In this document: piece by piece, positions 1-7,499 of the stretch
Position numbering within the stretch: the stretch's first letter is position 1
Layout of the letters: each line of letters starts with the position of its first letter
Source of the DNA: Neobacillus sp. FSL H8-0543
Lineage (GTDB): Bacteria > Bacillota > Bacilli > Bacillales > Cytobacillaceae
Length of the DNA: 64,000 bases
NCBI RefSeq assembly: GCF_038592905.1
Contig: NZ_CP151943.1
Location: 3,112,501-3,176,500, forward strand
Reading direction: 5' to 3'
Notes under the pieces: generated by a model
Told to the model about the DNA's origin: nothing
Seen by the model: the letters and a program-made list of their open reading frames with translations, nothing else
Database searches by the model: none
Translations under genes and position numbers: made by a program

Positions 1-314
1 AAGGTTGTGGATACCGAGCACGTCTTAAAGCATGGTATAAAGACCAAAACATATCACCTCAAAAAATAATGGAATTCGGTACGTTAGAAACAATTTTGCG
101 TAGTGTTGCGATGGGGCTTGGTATTGCATTTGTTCCAAAGTCAGCCGTCACCCATATGGAACAAAGCGGACTCATCCAATGCCATACACTTCCAGATCAA
201 TACAGTAAGATTAAAACCGTTTTTATAAGAAGAGCAGATAGTTACTTAACTTCAACCATTGAAAAATTCATCGAAACAATTGAAACGAATAAATCAGGAT
301 CAATTAACCACTGA
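1..314 (+). CDS. LysR-family transcriptional regulator, 3' end only
   Basis: Only the C-terminal part of the gene lies in the window; the frame is open from base 3 and ends at TGA 312-314. The visible residues include GYRARLKAW and MGLGIAFVPKSAV, the pattern of the second half of a LysR-type effector-binding domain, where a co-inducer binds between two alpha/beta lobes. The first Met visible (base 69) is internal, not the start. LysR proteins usually control a divergent or nearby gene; the MFS exporter 320 bp downstream could be a target, but nothing here proves it. The family call is firm; the effector is unknown. Confidence 0.8.
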   Translation, partial: GCGYRARLKAWYKDQNISPQKIMEFGTLETILRSVAMGLGIAFVPKSAVTHMEQSGLIQCHTLPDQYSKIKTVFIRRADSYLTSTIEKFIETIETNKSGSINH

Positions 315-338
315 TCTATTAATGGGATTTTTAAATTA

Positions 339-401
339 GAATCGTTCCTTTCGTAATTGGTTGTGGTGACTAAATTATAACAAAAGGAACGATTCTTTTT
401 T
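339..401 (+). terminator. Rho-independent terminator after the LysR gene
   Basis: A 13-bp perfect stem (GAATCGTTCCTTT at 339-351 with its complement at 383-395) is followed at once by six T residues. The loop is 31 nt, which is long, but the stem and T-run are strong. It ends the LysR transcript before the MFS gene. Confidence 0.75.
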
Positions 402-415
402 GTTTTGAGCAAAAA

Positions 416-452
416 GAGGTTGTCCTAGAATTTATACTTTTGGGACAGCCTC
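416..452 (-). terminator. Orphan terminator-like hairpin, minus orientation
   Basis: Arms at 416-425 and 442-452 (GAGGTTGTCC / GGGACAGCCTC) pair over about 10 bp. A T-run follows only on the minus strand (the AAAAA at 411-415). No minus-strand gene reads into it, so it may be a leftover of a lost gene. A similar 'gggacag' hairpin ends the MFS gene at 1880-1926. Confidence 0.45.
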
Positions 453-566
453 ATCAAGAAATCCCGATAATGGAGTTGACCTCGTTCTGCTCCAAGCACT
501 CCAAAAAGCACCTATACATAGAGTGCCTAAATATTTTTTAAAAAATAAGGGAAGGATAAATTTGTC

Positions 567-595
567 ATGATTTATAATTTTCACGTATAAATCAT
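567..595. promoter_or_regulatory. 10-9-10 inverted repeat upstream of the MFS gene
   Basis: ATGATTTATA (567-576) and TATAAATCAT (586-595) are perfect inverted repeats, 41 bp before the MFS start codon. There is no T-run, so an operator is more likely than a terminator. Candidate binders are the neighbouring LysR protein or a TetR/MarR-type regulator; this is inference. The rest of 453-636 holds nothing I recognise. Confidence 0.45.
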
Positions 596-636
596 CACTA
601 TTTTAGAAATAGCCTTGAAAGGCGGCCTTAGATACC

Positions 637-1836
637 ATGGGTAAAAAGAAAGTTAAACTATGGACAAACCAATATTTAATTATTATATTATTGTCTTTAG
701 TAATGTTCGCTTCTTTTTATATGATTACAGCAGGTTTCCCAATTTTTGTATCAACTATTAGTGATAATCCTGCGATTGCAGGAATCATGACCACGACCTT
801 AATGGTAGCATCACTAATTACGCGCTTTTTTGCAAGTGTCATTATCCAAAAAGTTAATATGAAATTGCTCCTCATTATTTCCCTCGTTTATTTTTTGGGT
901 ACGATTGGTCTTACTTTTGTAAACGACTCCATTGGATTTTTAATATTCATTAGAGCACTACAAGGTATTGGATTTAGTATGCTTACGATTTTAGTCTTTA
1001 CGATATCAAGTAATATTGTTCCTAAATCTCGGTTAGGTGAGGGCATTGTTTTTTTTGCAATGTCTACAAGCGTTGGGACGACAATGGGGCCACTAATTGC
1101 AATTACTTATCTTGCACATTATTCATTCCGGTCGATGATGATGTTAACTCTCGGCCTTATGACTTTTTCATTAGTGTGCAGTTTATTCACAAAAAATACG
1201 GTTAAAACAGAAAAGGAAAGTCCACAGGCGACAAATAAAGAACCTTTCTATAAGTACATGTTCGATAAGCGTGTTCTTCTTCCATGTATTTTGGTAGCGT
1301 TCAATTATATGGCACTTGCAGGAACTGTCAATTTTATGGGGGCGTTTGGTAAAGAGATCAATGTTGGCGGAAGGATTTCGCAGTTTTTTATCGCACAAGG
1401 GATTGCAATGGTATTAGTTCGTACTTTCTCTGGTAAAATCTTCGATAGATTCGGTCACAGAATCCTTATTATTCCAGCCGCTATTTCAGGGGCTGGAGGA
1501 TTGATCTTATTAGGCTTCTCTACTAGTATGTGGATGGTTTTGGTTTCAGGGGTATTATTCGGAATCGCTTTTGCCATAATCCATCCAATTATCCAAGCTT
1601 GGGCATTAACTCTTGTTCCACCCGAAAAAAAAGCAACAGCGAATTCTATGCTTCTTATTTTTATAGATTCTGGTCTGGCTATTGGATCAGTAGGACTTGG
1701 ATTCTTAGCAAAAAGGGTTGGGTACGGCATGACTTTTAGTTATTCTGCAGCTTTTATGATTGTTATTTTGTTATTGTATCTAATTGGGAGCAAGAAAACG
1801 GTAACATTAGAAGGTAATAAGGAAAAATCATCGTGA
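637..1836 (+). CDS. MFS exporter, 12 TM
   Basis: The 399-residue protein has the length and twelve hydrophobic segments of a drug:H+ antiporter-type major facilitator. A polar central loop at about residues 185-207 (NTVKTEKESPQATNKEPF) splits it into two six-helix halves. Helix 4 carries the R-x-LQG-x-G pattern (RALQGIGFS) typical of the fold. It acts in the cytoplasmic membrane and should export a small molecule by proton antiport. It resembles Bacillus YwoG/YfkF-type proteins; the substrate cannot be told from sequence. The ATG has a modest upstream AAAGGCGG. It stands alone, followed by its own terminator, with a 29-bp inverted repeat upstream. Confidence 0.85.
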   Translation: MGKKKVKLWTNQYLIIILLSLVMFASFYMITAGFPIFVSTISDNPAIAGIMTTTLMVASLITRFFASVIIQKVNMKLLLIISLVYFLGTIGLTFVNDSIGFLIFIRALQGIGFSMLTILVFTISSNIVPKSRLGEGIVFFAMSTSVGTTMGPLIAITYLAHYSFRSMMMLTLGLMTFSLVCSLFTKNTVKTEKESPQATNKEPFYKYMFDKRVLLPCILVAFNYMALAGTVNFMGAFGKEINVGGRISQFFIAQGIAMVLVRTFSGKIFDRFGHRILIIPAAISGAGGLILLGFSTSMWMVLVSGVLFGIAFAIIHPIIQAWALTLVPPEKKATANSMLLIFIDSGLAIGSVGLGFLAKRVGYGMTFSYSAAFMIVILLLYLIGSKKTVTLEGNKEKSS

Positions 1837-1879
1837 GCGATACATACTAGCATACGAACGGTATAAACCATAACAAACT

Positions 1880-1926
1880 GGGGCTGTACCATTGTCAACA
1901 TTGACTTTTGGGACAGTCCCCTTTTT
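1880..1926 (+). terminator. Terminator after the MFS gene
   Basis: GGGGCTGT (1880-1887) pairs with ACAGTCCCC (1913-1921), followed by TTTTT. It is about 44 bp after the MFS stop and also lies between that gene and the convergent gene at 1977-2552. Confidence 0.7.
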
Positions 1927-1976
1927 CAATTTGGACCTGTCTTTGTTCGACACAGATGATAAATCATGCCTTTTTT

Positions 1977-2552
1977 TTAAGAGAAAAGATTCAGAACAAA
2001 AGATAGAAAAAGAAATGCAGTCATGGCACATCCAGCTGTAATGGCTTTTCCCCTATGATCATGACCTGACGACTTAAGTGCGTATCTGAAATAAAAAATG
2101 GCACCCGCGATAATAATGAGTAATTCAAATAGAATGCTTGCGAAAACAGATTCCCATAGTCCGAAACCCAGAAGTGGAAAATTACCTGCATTTCCTAGGA
2201 GTATAGGCATATCTGGGCGATGAACGATTAAATCTAAAATCCAATGGCTCAAAACAACAAACCCGATAATAACCCCTGATTTCTTACCCCAAAATCCTCC
2301 AGCAAGACCAGCTGCTAGAAGGGCAAGCAACAGCGCCCCCAAGAAAGAATGAGTGTAGAATGCGTATATTATCACGTCTCCATAGCCACCTTCACCAATT
2401 GACATAATCGACTCAACACCAGCTAAATTAAACGGTATAAACACAATATCAAGCAATTGTGAGCTGACAATTAGCGACCAAAGTGGCAGTTCCGGTGTTT
2501 TACTTTTCACAGCAGCAGCAACTCCAAAATGTCCTGCGAATATTTCAACCAC
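1977..2552 (-). CDS. YdjM-like membrane-bound metal-dependent hydrolase family protein
   Basis: The 191-residue protein has about five membrane segments and the layout of the PF04307 (YdjM/LexA-regulated) family. It has an N-terminal GHFGVAAAVKSK segment and an internal SHWILDLIVHRPDMP segment whose His and Asp residues are the conserved putative metal ligands. It would sit in the cytoplasmic membrane. Biochemistry of the family is essentially unknown, so 'hydrolase' is a label inherited from fold comparison. It is monocistronic, with a 15-bp palindrome 13 bp before the start. Family assignment is fairly safe; function is not. Confidence 0.7.
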   Translation of the reverse strand: MVEIFAGHFGVAAAVKSKTPELPLWSLIVSSQLLDIVFIPFNLAGVESIMSIGEGGYGDVIIYAFYTHSFLGALLLALLAAGLAGGFWGKKSGVIIGFVVLSHWILDLIVHRPDMPILLGNAGNFPLLGFGLWESVFASILFELLIIIAGAIFYFRYALKSSGHDHRGKAITAGCAMTAFLFLSFVLNLFS

Positions 2553-2564
2553 CCCCTATAAATA

Positions 2565-2579
2565 ATAATGAATCATTAT
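2565..2579. promoter_or_regulatory. 15-bp palindrome before the YdjM-like gene
   Basis: ATAATGA-A-TCATTAT is a perfect 7-1-7 inverted repeat just upstream of the minus-strand start at 2552. The 7-1-7 geometry recalls Fur/PerR/Zur boxes, but the bases do not match any of those consensuses well. The rest of the divergent region 2580-2883 is very AT-rich and holds no gene that I can see. Confidence 0.35.
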
Positions 2580-2883
2580 ATTGAGCAAGTATAGGTTAAA
2601 TTTGTAAAATAATTGTAAATTATTATTAATTTCTAATATGTAGACTATTTCTTTAAACACGGGTATTTATCGGTTTTCAGAATTATGTAAAAAAACAGTA
2701 AATTATATTGCTAATAATGAACTACCTAACTATAATTTAGAATAAATATAGTGAAAGAATGAAAAAGAAATTGATTTTAGTATATTACTAGAAAAGTACA
2801 AGATACTCCTTTCTAAAAAAAATAGACAAACCACGACTTTTAAATTTTCTTACAAACGTAACTACTCATTAATAGGAGACAAT

Positions 2884-3690
2884 ATGAAAAACACAAAAGC
2901 GAGTATGATCCATATCCTTATCGGAGTTCTTTACTTACTTGGGATGATTTTTATATCGTATGGTATTCGTACACCACTCGTGTTATTCATTGCAGTGATC
3001 TTCCTTGTACTTGCCATTGCACGAAAAGATGTTCGATATCTCATCTTGAGCCTTTTTACTTTTCTACTAAGTTTCTATCTGTATACGCTCTTAAGGAACC
3101 TTTTTCATCAAAATATAGATGACCTTGCCCTTACTGTATTATTGGACCGTCTATTACTCAGCCTCATTATCATTAGCTTGGTCATCACAGCTTACTTGTG
3201 TAGAAAGCACATTTCACTAAACTTAAGAAAGCCTAAGTGGAACAATCTAATCTACTTTCCATTTATTACGCATGGTTTCCACTCGACTAAAATAAGCCTG
3301 TTTTTAAAACTTTCGATACTTGGAAATGTAGCAGTCTTCATACCGCTTATATACATATTTGGTGACTGGGGGAGAATGAAGGACCTACTGTTTTTTGCGC
3401 TCCTTTTTTCCATTGTGAATGCCTTTCTAGAGGAGCTTATCTGGAGGGGAACACTATTCCAAGTGCTCTCGAAAGAGGTATCTATTTTTTACGCTACTAT
3501 TATAACGAGTCTTGCATTTGGTCTTCATCACATTGCGATTGGGATCCCTTTTGCTGCGGCAATCAGTTTTTCAATAGGCGGTGTTTTCTTTGCGATTGTA
3601 ACAACTCGGAGTGAAAGTACCATTCCAGCCATCCTATGGCATTTTATCATTAATCTTTTTATGGTTTTTAGTGGTTTTATCATTCCATAG
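2884..3690 (+). CDS. CPBP-family intramembrane metalloprotease (Rce1-like)
   Basis: The 268-residue, roughly eight-helix protein has the three CPBP/ABI motifs in order: EELIWRG at residues 183-189 (the EExxxR glutamates and arginine), FGLHHI at 212-217, and a C-terminal LWHFIIN with His253. These residues line the intramembrane zinc site of the Rce1 family. In Gram-positives such proteins often process bacteriocin or signal peptides or give self-immunity; no bacteriocin gene is adjacent, so the substrate is open. The start has TAGGAGAC just upstream. Monocistronic, ending at a strong bidirectional terminator. Confidence 0.85.
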   Translation: MKNTKASMIHILIGVLYLLGMIFISYGIRTPLVLFIAVIFLVLAIARKDVRYLILSLFTFLLSFYLYTLLRNLFHQNIDDLALTVLLDRLLLSLIIISLVITAYLCRKHISLNLRKPKWNNLIYFPFITHGFHSTKISLFLKLSILGNVAVFIPLIYIFGDWGRMKDLLFFALLFSIVNAFLEELIWRGTLFQVLSKEVSIFYATIITSLAFGLHHIAIGIPFAAAISFSIGGVFFAIVTTRSESTIPAILWHFIINLFMVFSGFIIP

Positions 3691-3768
3691 TGCAGGGATT
3701 GAGCTGGCAACCAACATAGACGGAATGTGACGGTTCTTACATAGGGCAATCGGAAGTTTTGTGAGCAA

Positions 3769-3808
3769 AAAGGCACAACTAGCGGATCAACGCCAGTTGT
3801 GCCTTTAC
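3769..3808 (+). terminator. Bidirectional terminator between CPBP protease and lrgB
   Basis: AAGGCACAACT (3770-3780) pairs with AGTTGTGCCTT (3795-3805). A T-rich stretch follows on the plus strand and an A-rich tract precedes it, so it can serve both convergent genes. Confidence 0.75.
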
Positions 3809-3838
3809 TCTTTTCTATATTTAATTTGAGAGGATTCC

Positions 3839-4531
3839 TCAAATGTGTAGTAGCCACACGACGATTGATCCTAAAAAGGAACCAATGATTGCAGTCAATG
3901 TCATCGTAACAGAGCTCATCGAAAAGGTCAGTTCACTGTATTCGGCAGCTTTAGAAGTTCCCATGGCATGTGAGGCACTACCAAGAGCGATACCTCTACC
4001 AATGGGGCTATGCACTCGCAAAATCTTAAAGATAGTAGGAGCTGCTATTGCACCAAAGATCCCTGCAATCATAACACCAACAATTGCCATTGAGGAATTT
4101 CCTCCCAATCCGTTAGCTACTTCTATCGCAACAGGAGTAGTAAGGGATTTAGGGATAATGGAAAGAATTAATGTGTGATTTATCCCAAGTATCTTAGCAA
4201 GGAGGCCAACAGAGACCATTCCAGAAATTGCACCGATCAAAACTCCTCCTAATATGGGGAATAAGTGTTTTATTAAGAAATGACGTTGTTTATACAAAGG
4301 GTAAGCAAGTGCTACAACGGATGGACCTAGGAGGGAACTAATCCATTGCCCCCCAATCATATAGTTATTATAAGGAATATGAAACACTAAAAGAATAACG
4401 ATTATAAGAGTAGTTGCAGTTAAAACGGGAATTAATAAAGAGTGAGAATACCGTTTATATAATTGAGTCATCAAAAAATAAGCGACGACAGTTAATAAAA
4501 TCATGCAGAATGCGAAGAGAATGTGCTGCAT
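3839..4531 (-). CDS. lrgB: LrgB/CidB-type membrane protein
   Basis: The 230-residue polytopic protein carries the LrgB signatures LTTPVAIEVANGLGG and GSASHAMGTSKA. LrgB works with LrgA. The pair was first described as holin/antiholin-like murein-hydrolase control, and in Bacillus the PftAB (YsbAB) relatives form a pyruvate facilitator. Which role applies here cannot be decided from sequence. It overlaps the upstream lrgA by 31 bp, so the two are translationally coupled. The GntR/FCD regulator upstream replaces the LysR (YwbI) or two-component system that usually controls such pairs. Confidence 0.88.
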   Translation of the reverse strand: MQHILFAFCMILLTVVAYFLMTQLYKRYSHSLLIPVLTATTLIIVILLVFHIPYNNYMIGGQWISSLLGPSVVALAYPLYKQRHFLIKHLFPILGGVLIGAISGMVSVGLLAKILGINHTLILSIIPKSLTTPVAIEVANGLGGNSSMAIVGVMIAGIFGAIAAPTIFKILRVHSPIGRGIALGSASHAMGTSKAAEYSELTFSMSSVTMTLTAIIGSFLGSIVVWLLHI

Positions 4532-4935
4532 TCTTTATCATCCTTTCTTTCTTGTGCTTTTTTCTCGAAAAATTGACTTGCCGTTCCTGCTATTGCAATG
4601 GTAATGATGGTGCTTAATAGAACGGCTGCAACGAACAATGCACCTTGAATAGAAAGTAAGGAAGGATAGTTCATGATGCCAACTGTTGAAGGAATAAAAA
4701 ATAACATTAATGTACTTAACAGAAAGCCTGCCCCATTCTCTATATACTTTACTGGAACAATTTTTAAGCATAAACAAATGAATAGTAATAGGAGGGCTAT
4801 TATACTCCCCGGAATGATTAGGTGGAATAGGTTTTGAATAACGGTTCCGATGTAGGAAAAAATAAACAAAATGCATATTTGCAAAAGGATATTAAGAATT
4901 TTTTTCATGCTGTGTTGTTCCTCTTTTGGGAGCAA
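4501..4935 (-). CDS. lrgA: LrgA/CidA-type holin-like protein
   Basis: Four membrane segments and the LrgA-type stretch IIPGSIIALLLLFICL identify the small partner of LrgB. The longest frame starts at a TTG (4935) preceded by AAGGAAGGGAAG, giving 144 residues. The ATG at 4908 (MKKILN, preceded by AAGAGG) is the more conventional start and gives 135 residues. The charged C-terminal tail (FEKKAQERKDDKE) overlaps the start of lrgB. With lrgB it would form a membrane complex for small-molecule flux or lysis control. Confidence 0.85.
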   Translation of the reverse strand: MLPKEEQHSMKKILNILLQICILFIFSYIGTVIQNLFHLIIPGSIIALLLLFICLCLKIVPVKYIENGAGFLLSTLMLFFIPSTVGIMNYPSLLSIQGALFVAAVLLSTIITIAIAGTASQFFEKKAQERKDDKECSTFSSHSA

Positions 4936-5016
4936 CTTCCCTTCCTTCTTTTAAGATTGAATAAAAAATGAACATCATCATTATAGGCTAATGATTTTCA
5001 CCTTTTCGTATTCCTT

Positions 5017-5670
5017 TTATTCCTTAAGACTTGCTATTATGGTGCTATATGTGTTATCAAGGTGTCTAAAAACAGCATCCCTTGTTTGGCGTAAATTCCT
5101 TGCTTTTAGCCCCTCAATAATTAATTTATGTTCGTCATAAGCCTTATCTAAGCTTAATCCTGTCTTTAATGCAGCGAATCCATACCAATTAAAATGGTCA
5201 ATGAGGTTTTGGATTAATTGATATAGTCGATTATTTTGACATAACTCTGCTAGGAACATGTGAAAGGAAGTATCATAGTATACAAACTTTATAGGATCTT
5301 CCTTAAAGTCGGATAGTTGTTTATCCATCTTCTCAATCTTATCGATTGTTTCGTCATCGAGAAGAGGAATCAGAAGTTCGATGACCAGTACTTCGTTAGC
5401 CTTTCGCAGCTGGAAAACTTCATCAACATCTTGTCTATTAATGGTTTTGACCAAAATTCCTTTTCTTGGTACCGATTGAATCCACCCCTCTAGTTCTAGC
5501 TGTTGCAAAGCTAATTTTAATGGGGTACGACTAATTCCAAGGCTATCACTAAGTGAACGTTCATATAACATGGATCCAGGTTCGACTTTGTGTTGAATGA
5601 TTCCTTTTTTAACTTCTTTATATGCATGATCTTTAAATAACTGAGGTTGTTCCGCCTTTAAGAAACTCAT
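5017..5670 (-). CDS. GntR-family regulator, FCD (FadR) subfamily
   Basis: Residues 1-75 form the GntR winged helix (YERSLSDSLGISRTPLKLALQQLELEGW), and the C-terminal half is an all-helical FCD domain. The metal/effector ligands are visible: D-T-S-F-H in YYDTSFHMFLAEL, then His in DEHKLI and RHLDNT. FCD regulators bind carboxylic or sugar acids. It lies 80 bp upstream of lrgAB on the same strand and has a palindromic site upstream of its own start, so it probably autoregulates and controls lrgAB. If LrgAB here moves pyruvate or another organic acid, an acid-sensing FCD protein would fit; that link is inference. Confidence 0.85.
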   Translation of the reverse strand: MSFLKAEQPQLFKDHAYKEVKKGIIQHKVEPGSMLYERSLSDSLGISRTPLKLALQQLELEGWIQSVPRKGILVKTINRQDVDEVFQLRKANEVLVIELLIPLLDDETIDKIEKMDKQLSDFKEDPIKFVYYDTSFHMFLAELCQNNRLYQLIQNLIDHFNWYGFAALKTGLSLDKAYDEHKLIIEGLKARNLRQTRDAVFRHLDNTYSTIIASLKE

Positions 5671-5754
5671 CTATTTTCATCCTTTATCATAATAGTAGTT
5701 AGATCTAAGTGATTATCAGTATTGTTAATAAATCTAAGAAAGCGGAAAAAAATA

Positions 5755-5774
5755 TGGTATCTGGAATACCAGAT
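5755..5774. promoter_or_regulatory. Candidate GntR/FCD operator
   Basis: Two interlocked perfect palindromes occur: TGGTAT-N5-ATACCA (5755-5771) and ATCTGG-N4-CCAGAT (5759-5774). TGGTAT/ATACCA half sites are typical of FCD-type GntR regulators. The site lies 85 bp upstream of the regulator's start. The remaining 5775-6051 DNA contains nothing else I can identify. Confidence 0.6.
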
Positions 5775-6051
5775 GCCACAGAAAGAAGTATAACATTGGT
5801 TTTATTTTTTTGCAACATTTGATAAAGGTTAGAAGACCCTTAGCCCATTCTTTTTCCACATTAAAAAGTAATCTCACTTCGGAAAAATAGTCATTTTAGG
5901 ATCAATGTCATCAAATTACATGTTTGCTGTTGGTAGGTATATAGCTTATTTTTAAACAACCCTTCTTTAGGTCTAATCAATTGGAAAGTACCGGACATAT
6001 GTTAGTTAAGAACGTTAAGAGATTTGAAAAGCAAACAGGGGGTGAAAAAAT

Positions 6052-6291
6052 ATGCCATTTTATCCGCCAAACCCAGGAAGGAGACCATTCCCTCTGGGCA
6101 ATAGACAAAGGTTCGGACCGTCTAATCAAATGGGGCGACGGCCTCGTCGTTTTAATGTTCCAAATCAAAATCAACAAGCACCTACTTCTAGATTCCAAGG
6201 AGTAAAAACGATGATGGGACACGTGGGAACCGTTAGAAACGGGATTAATACGCTAAGACAATTAGGATCATTTTTTAAATTATTCAAATAA
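6052..6291 (+). CDS. Small Pro/Arg/Gln-rich protein, YppG/YqfQ-like tail
   Basis: The 79-residue protein has a basic, proline- and glutamine-rich N-terminal half (MPFYPPNPGRRPFPLGNRQR) and a C-terminal amphipathic stretch (GVKTMMGHVGTVRNGINTL). This layout is seen in small Bacillus proteins of the YppG/YqfQ kind, often sporulation-linked. I do not recognise a function. The start is set by GGGGGTGA seven bases upstream of ATG 6052. A strong terminator follows. The last ~45 bp and the terminator are duplicated at 12256-12362 (see that entry). Confidence 0.6.
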   Translation: MPFYPPNPGRRPFPLGNRQRFGPSNQMGRRPRRFNVPNQNQQAPTSRFQGVKTMMGHVGTVRNGINTLRQLGSFFKLFK

Positions 6292-6306
6292 CCATATTTA
6301 TTCTAG

Positions 6307-6347
6307 GAGGCTGTTTCAAAGAGAAAACTTTGAAACAGCCTCTTTTT
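6307..6347 (+). terminator. Strong terminator after the small Pro/Arg-rich gene
   Basis: A perfect 15-bp stem (6307-6321 with 6328-6342), six-base loop and T-run. The same hairpin, with two changes, is found at 12314-12355. Confidence 0.9.
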
Positions 6348-6432
6348 CTGTTTAAAAATATTTATTTATATCATATATAAGCCTTTAAGTAACAGAAATA
6401 TAATAGAGAAGTACGGATGAAAGGGGAATAGT

Positions 6433-6731
6433 ATGAAAGAAAAAAGAAAGATATTGAAGTTGAGAATGTTGATGCATCCTCTATAATGAGGTCTTAAACG
6501 AGAAGAAAAATCTCATGTTAGACGACACAAGGAACTTATCAAAAGGCTATTTGGAAATCCGGGCGAACGGTGCACTGTTCGCCACTTACTTAGATAGGCC
6601 CAAACAAATCTCATGTTGTTTTTCAGCTAGTTGTATCAATTGGAAAGTGCTACAGGCACAAACCGATGGAAGGCCAGTGTGTCAGCCCCTTGTAAACTAA
6701 AGCTTTAACGCATCGGGGGACCCCAATTTTT
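6433..6731 (+). pseudogene. Decayed sequence ending in an element-like repeat
   Basis: GAAAGGGG precedes an ATG at 6433 that opens only 17 codons. Further frames look weakly coding (for example VRRHKELIKRLFGNPGERC around 6505-6575) but are broken. A hairpin GGCGAAC/GTTCGCC occurs near 6563-6582. The 3' part (6679-6731) is repeated at 13704-13755. I read this as the remains of an unidentified gene and possibly of a mobile element; nothing intact is encoded. The open 61-codon frame at 6515-6700 has no ribosome site or recognisable domain. Confidence 0.4.
6679..6731 (+). repeat. Repeat copy A (about 53 bp)
   Basis: It runs from GTGTCAGCCCC through the palindrome TAAAGCTTTA and a GGGGGACCCC hairpin to CCCAATTTTT. 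It matches 13704-13755 at about 43 of 53 positions. Layout and A/T-rich end recall right ends of IS200/IS605-type elements, but no transposase is present. Function unknown. Confidence 0.5.
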
Positions 6732-6831
6732 ATTTTGATATTAGTTTTTTTGACGAAAAAGGATTGGATTTGGCAAAAGAGCCTTGGACAAACTACTTAT
6801 TTATATTATTTGTATTTTCTAAAATTAACCG

Positions 6832-6860
6832 TTTACAAAATGATGGTTGAGGAATATAAT
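6832..6860 (+). promoter_or_regulatory. Promoter of the PTS operon
   Basis: TTTACA (6832-6837) and TATAAT (6855-6860) are separated by exactly 17 bp, a near-consensus sigma-A promoter. Predicted start is near 6867, so the two operators at 6875 and 6912 lie just downstream, where a bound repressor would block initiation or elongation. Confidence 0.8.
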
Positions 6861-6874
6861 TACATTATAGTAAC

Positions 6875-6894
6875 TGGTTATGACAACATAACCA
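6875..6894. promoter_or_regulatory. HutC-type operator O1
   Basis: TGGTTATG-ACAA-CATAACCA is a perfect 8-4-8 palindrome. The same design recurs at 6912-6931 and 10328-10347, and the only regulator in the locus is the GntR/HutC protein at 9556-10293. Confidence 0.85.
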
Positions 6895-6911
6895 AAAAAA
6901 TTTCAATGTAC

Positions 6912-6931
6912 TGGTAATGACAACATTACCA
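6912..6931. promoter_or_regulatory. HutC-type operator O2
   Basis: TGGTAATG-ACAA-CATTACCA is a perfect 8-4-8 palindrome, 37 bp from O1 centre to centre, so the two are not on the same helical face by exact turns (about 3.5 turns). Confidence 0.85.
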
Positions 6932-7014
6932 AAGTTGAAATTAGAATAATTATAAGGAGGTTTAACGCTTTTCCTTTTAATATCATGAATTTACAACAGG
7001 GAGGTAAAATCATT

Positions 7015-7488
7015 ATGACAGGACCTAATATTTTATTAACTCGAATTGATAATCGTTTAGTACACGGACAGGTTGGCGTAACATGGACTACTACTTTAGG
7101 AGCAAATCTCTTAATTGTTGCGGATGACGATGTAGCAAAAGATAAATTGCAACAGCAATTAATGAGTATGACAGCTGAGTCATCTGGTGTAGGAATCCGT
7201 TTTTTTACAATTGAACATACGATTAATATTATCAGTAAGGCCGCACCCCATCAGAAAATATTTATTGTTTGCCGTACACCGGAAGAAGTTAAGAGATTAC
7301 TAGATGGCGGCGTTCCTTTAAAAGATGTCAATGTAGGGAATATGCATTTCACTCAAGGTAAGAGACAGCTTAGCAAAAAGGTCTATATTGATGATAAAGA
7401 TCATGAAACATTGAAATATATTGCATCGAAGAATGTGAACGTATATATCCAGGATGTTCCTGGTGAAATCAAAGAAACTATTAAGTAG
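7015..7488 (+). CDS. PTS mannose-family IIB component
   Basis: The 157-residue cytoplasmic protein has the IIB motif RIDNRLVHGQV with the phosphorylated His17. It takes phosphate from IIA and passes it to the sugar bound by IIC/IID. I chose ATG 7015 because GGGAGG stands nine bases upstream; the in-frame ATG at 6985 adds ten residues but has no ribosome site at a usable distance. It is the first gene of a tight IIB-IIC-IID-IIA operon with an amino-sugar type enzyme downstream, so N-acetylgalactosamine, galactosamine or glucosamine are likely substrates. Confidence 0.9.
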   Translation: MTGPNILLTRIDNRLVHGQVGVTWTTTLGANLLIVADDDVAKDKLQQQLMSMTAESSGVGIRFFTIEHTINIISKAAPHQKIFIVCRTPEEVKRLLDGGVPLKDVNVGNMHFTQGKRQLSKKVYIDDKDHETLKYIASKNVNVYIQDVPGEIKETIK

Positions 7489-7499
7489 GGGGTTAGAGC

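Noticed and set aside
5977..6222. Two other frames (both strands) over the small Pro/Arg-rich gene
   Set aside because: Only the frame starting at 6052 has a correct ribosome site and ends just before the terminator.
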